From an uncultured Bacilli bacterium (lineage in GTDB: Bacteria; Bacillota_I; Bacilli_A; RF39; UBA660), in contig CANQFI010000103.1 in assembly GCA_947598455.1 (NCBI GenBank), forward strand, positions 1-5,336: 5,336 bases of DNA, written 5' to 3'. The translations under genes were made by a program, and so were the position numbers. Numbering within the stretch: position 1 is the stretch's first letter; every line of letters begins with the position of its first letter. The notes beneath the pieces were generated by a model. It ran no database searches. It had not been told where the DNA came from and saw only the letters and a program-made list of their open reading frames with translations. Shown piece by piece: positions 5,309-5,336 of this stretch.

Positions 5309-5336
5309 AACATACTTTATTCAAGTATGTTTTTTT
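5309..5336 (+). terminator. Intrinsic terminator after tRNA-Arg
   Basis: AACATACTT (5309-5317) pairs with AAGTATGTT (5323-5331) around a 5-base loop and runs into a T-tract to the window end. It closes the single-tRNA transcript. Confidence 0.85.

Noticed and set aside
1..5336. Alternative genetic code with TGA as Trp (no gene here stops at TGA)
   Set aside because: Both Trp codons in the called genes are TGG and no in-frame TGA occurs inside a called gene; avoidance of TGA stops is expected in such AT-rich DNA.

Overview
The window is very AT-rich and carries Firmicutes-type Shine-Dalgarno sites, intrinsic terminators with U-tracts, a tRNA gene with encoded CCA, and three sporulation-family genes (a SpoIIIAH-like protein, GerE and a GerM-domain protein). 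All eight complete genes end in TAA or TAG and none contains an in-frame TGA. This points to a low-GC, endospore-forming Firmicute. GerE is more typical of Bacilli than of Clostridia, so an AT-rich, possibly uncultured Bacilli lineage is a reasonable guess, but the sequence alone does not fix the taxon.

Left part (minus strand, about 2804 down to 24): a compact, apparently co-transcribed bacteriocin export and production cassette. It begins with a C39-peptidase-containing ABC transporter (2804-759). An 8-base overlap leads into a short one-TM protein that I read as a miniature HlyD-like accessory protein (766-350). Two small genes missed by length-based ORF calling follow at once (348-190 and 182-24). 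Each encodes a 52-residue precursor with a canonical double-glycine leader (E-8, L-7, V-4, G-2, G-1), a cationic mature part with no acidic residues, one GxxxG motif and a single Cys near the C terminus. Together they look like a two-peptide (class IIb-like) bacteriocin whose leaders are cut by the C39 domain of the adjacent transporter. The operon may continue past the left edge, where an immunity gene would be expected.

Middle (minus strand, 3345-2893): a small protein with a signal peptide, two TM helices and four Cys in the exported form, resembling TrbC/VirB2-type pilins. A weak, AT-rich terminator separates it from the bacteriocin operon. It is divergent from the sporulation genes across a roughly 100-bp AT-rich promoter region.

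Right part (plus strand, 3450-5336): a SpoIIIAH-like protein, gerE with a sigma-K-like promoter and a strong terminator, a two-domain GerM-family protein, then tRNA-Arg(TCT) with a near-consensus sigma-A promoter and its own terminator. In Bacillus subtilis, SpoIIIAH and GerM both belong to the mother-cell/forespore transenvelope complex and GerE is the last mother-cell regulator, so this is a small late-sporulation neighbourhood.

The most notable content is the unannotated peptide pair with its reduced export machinery.
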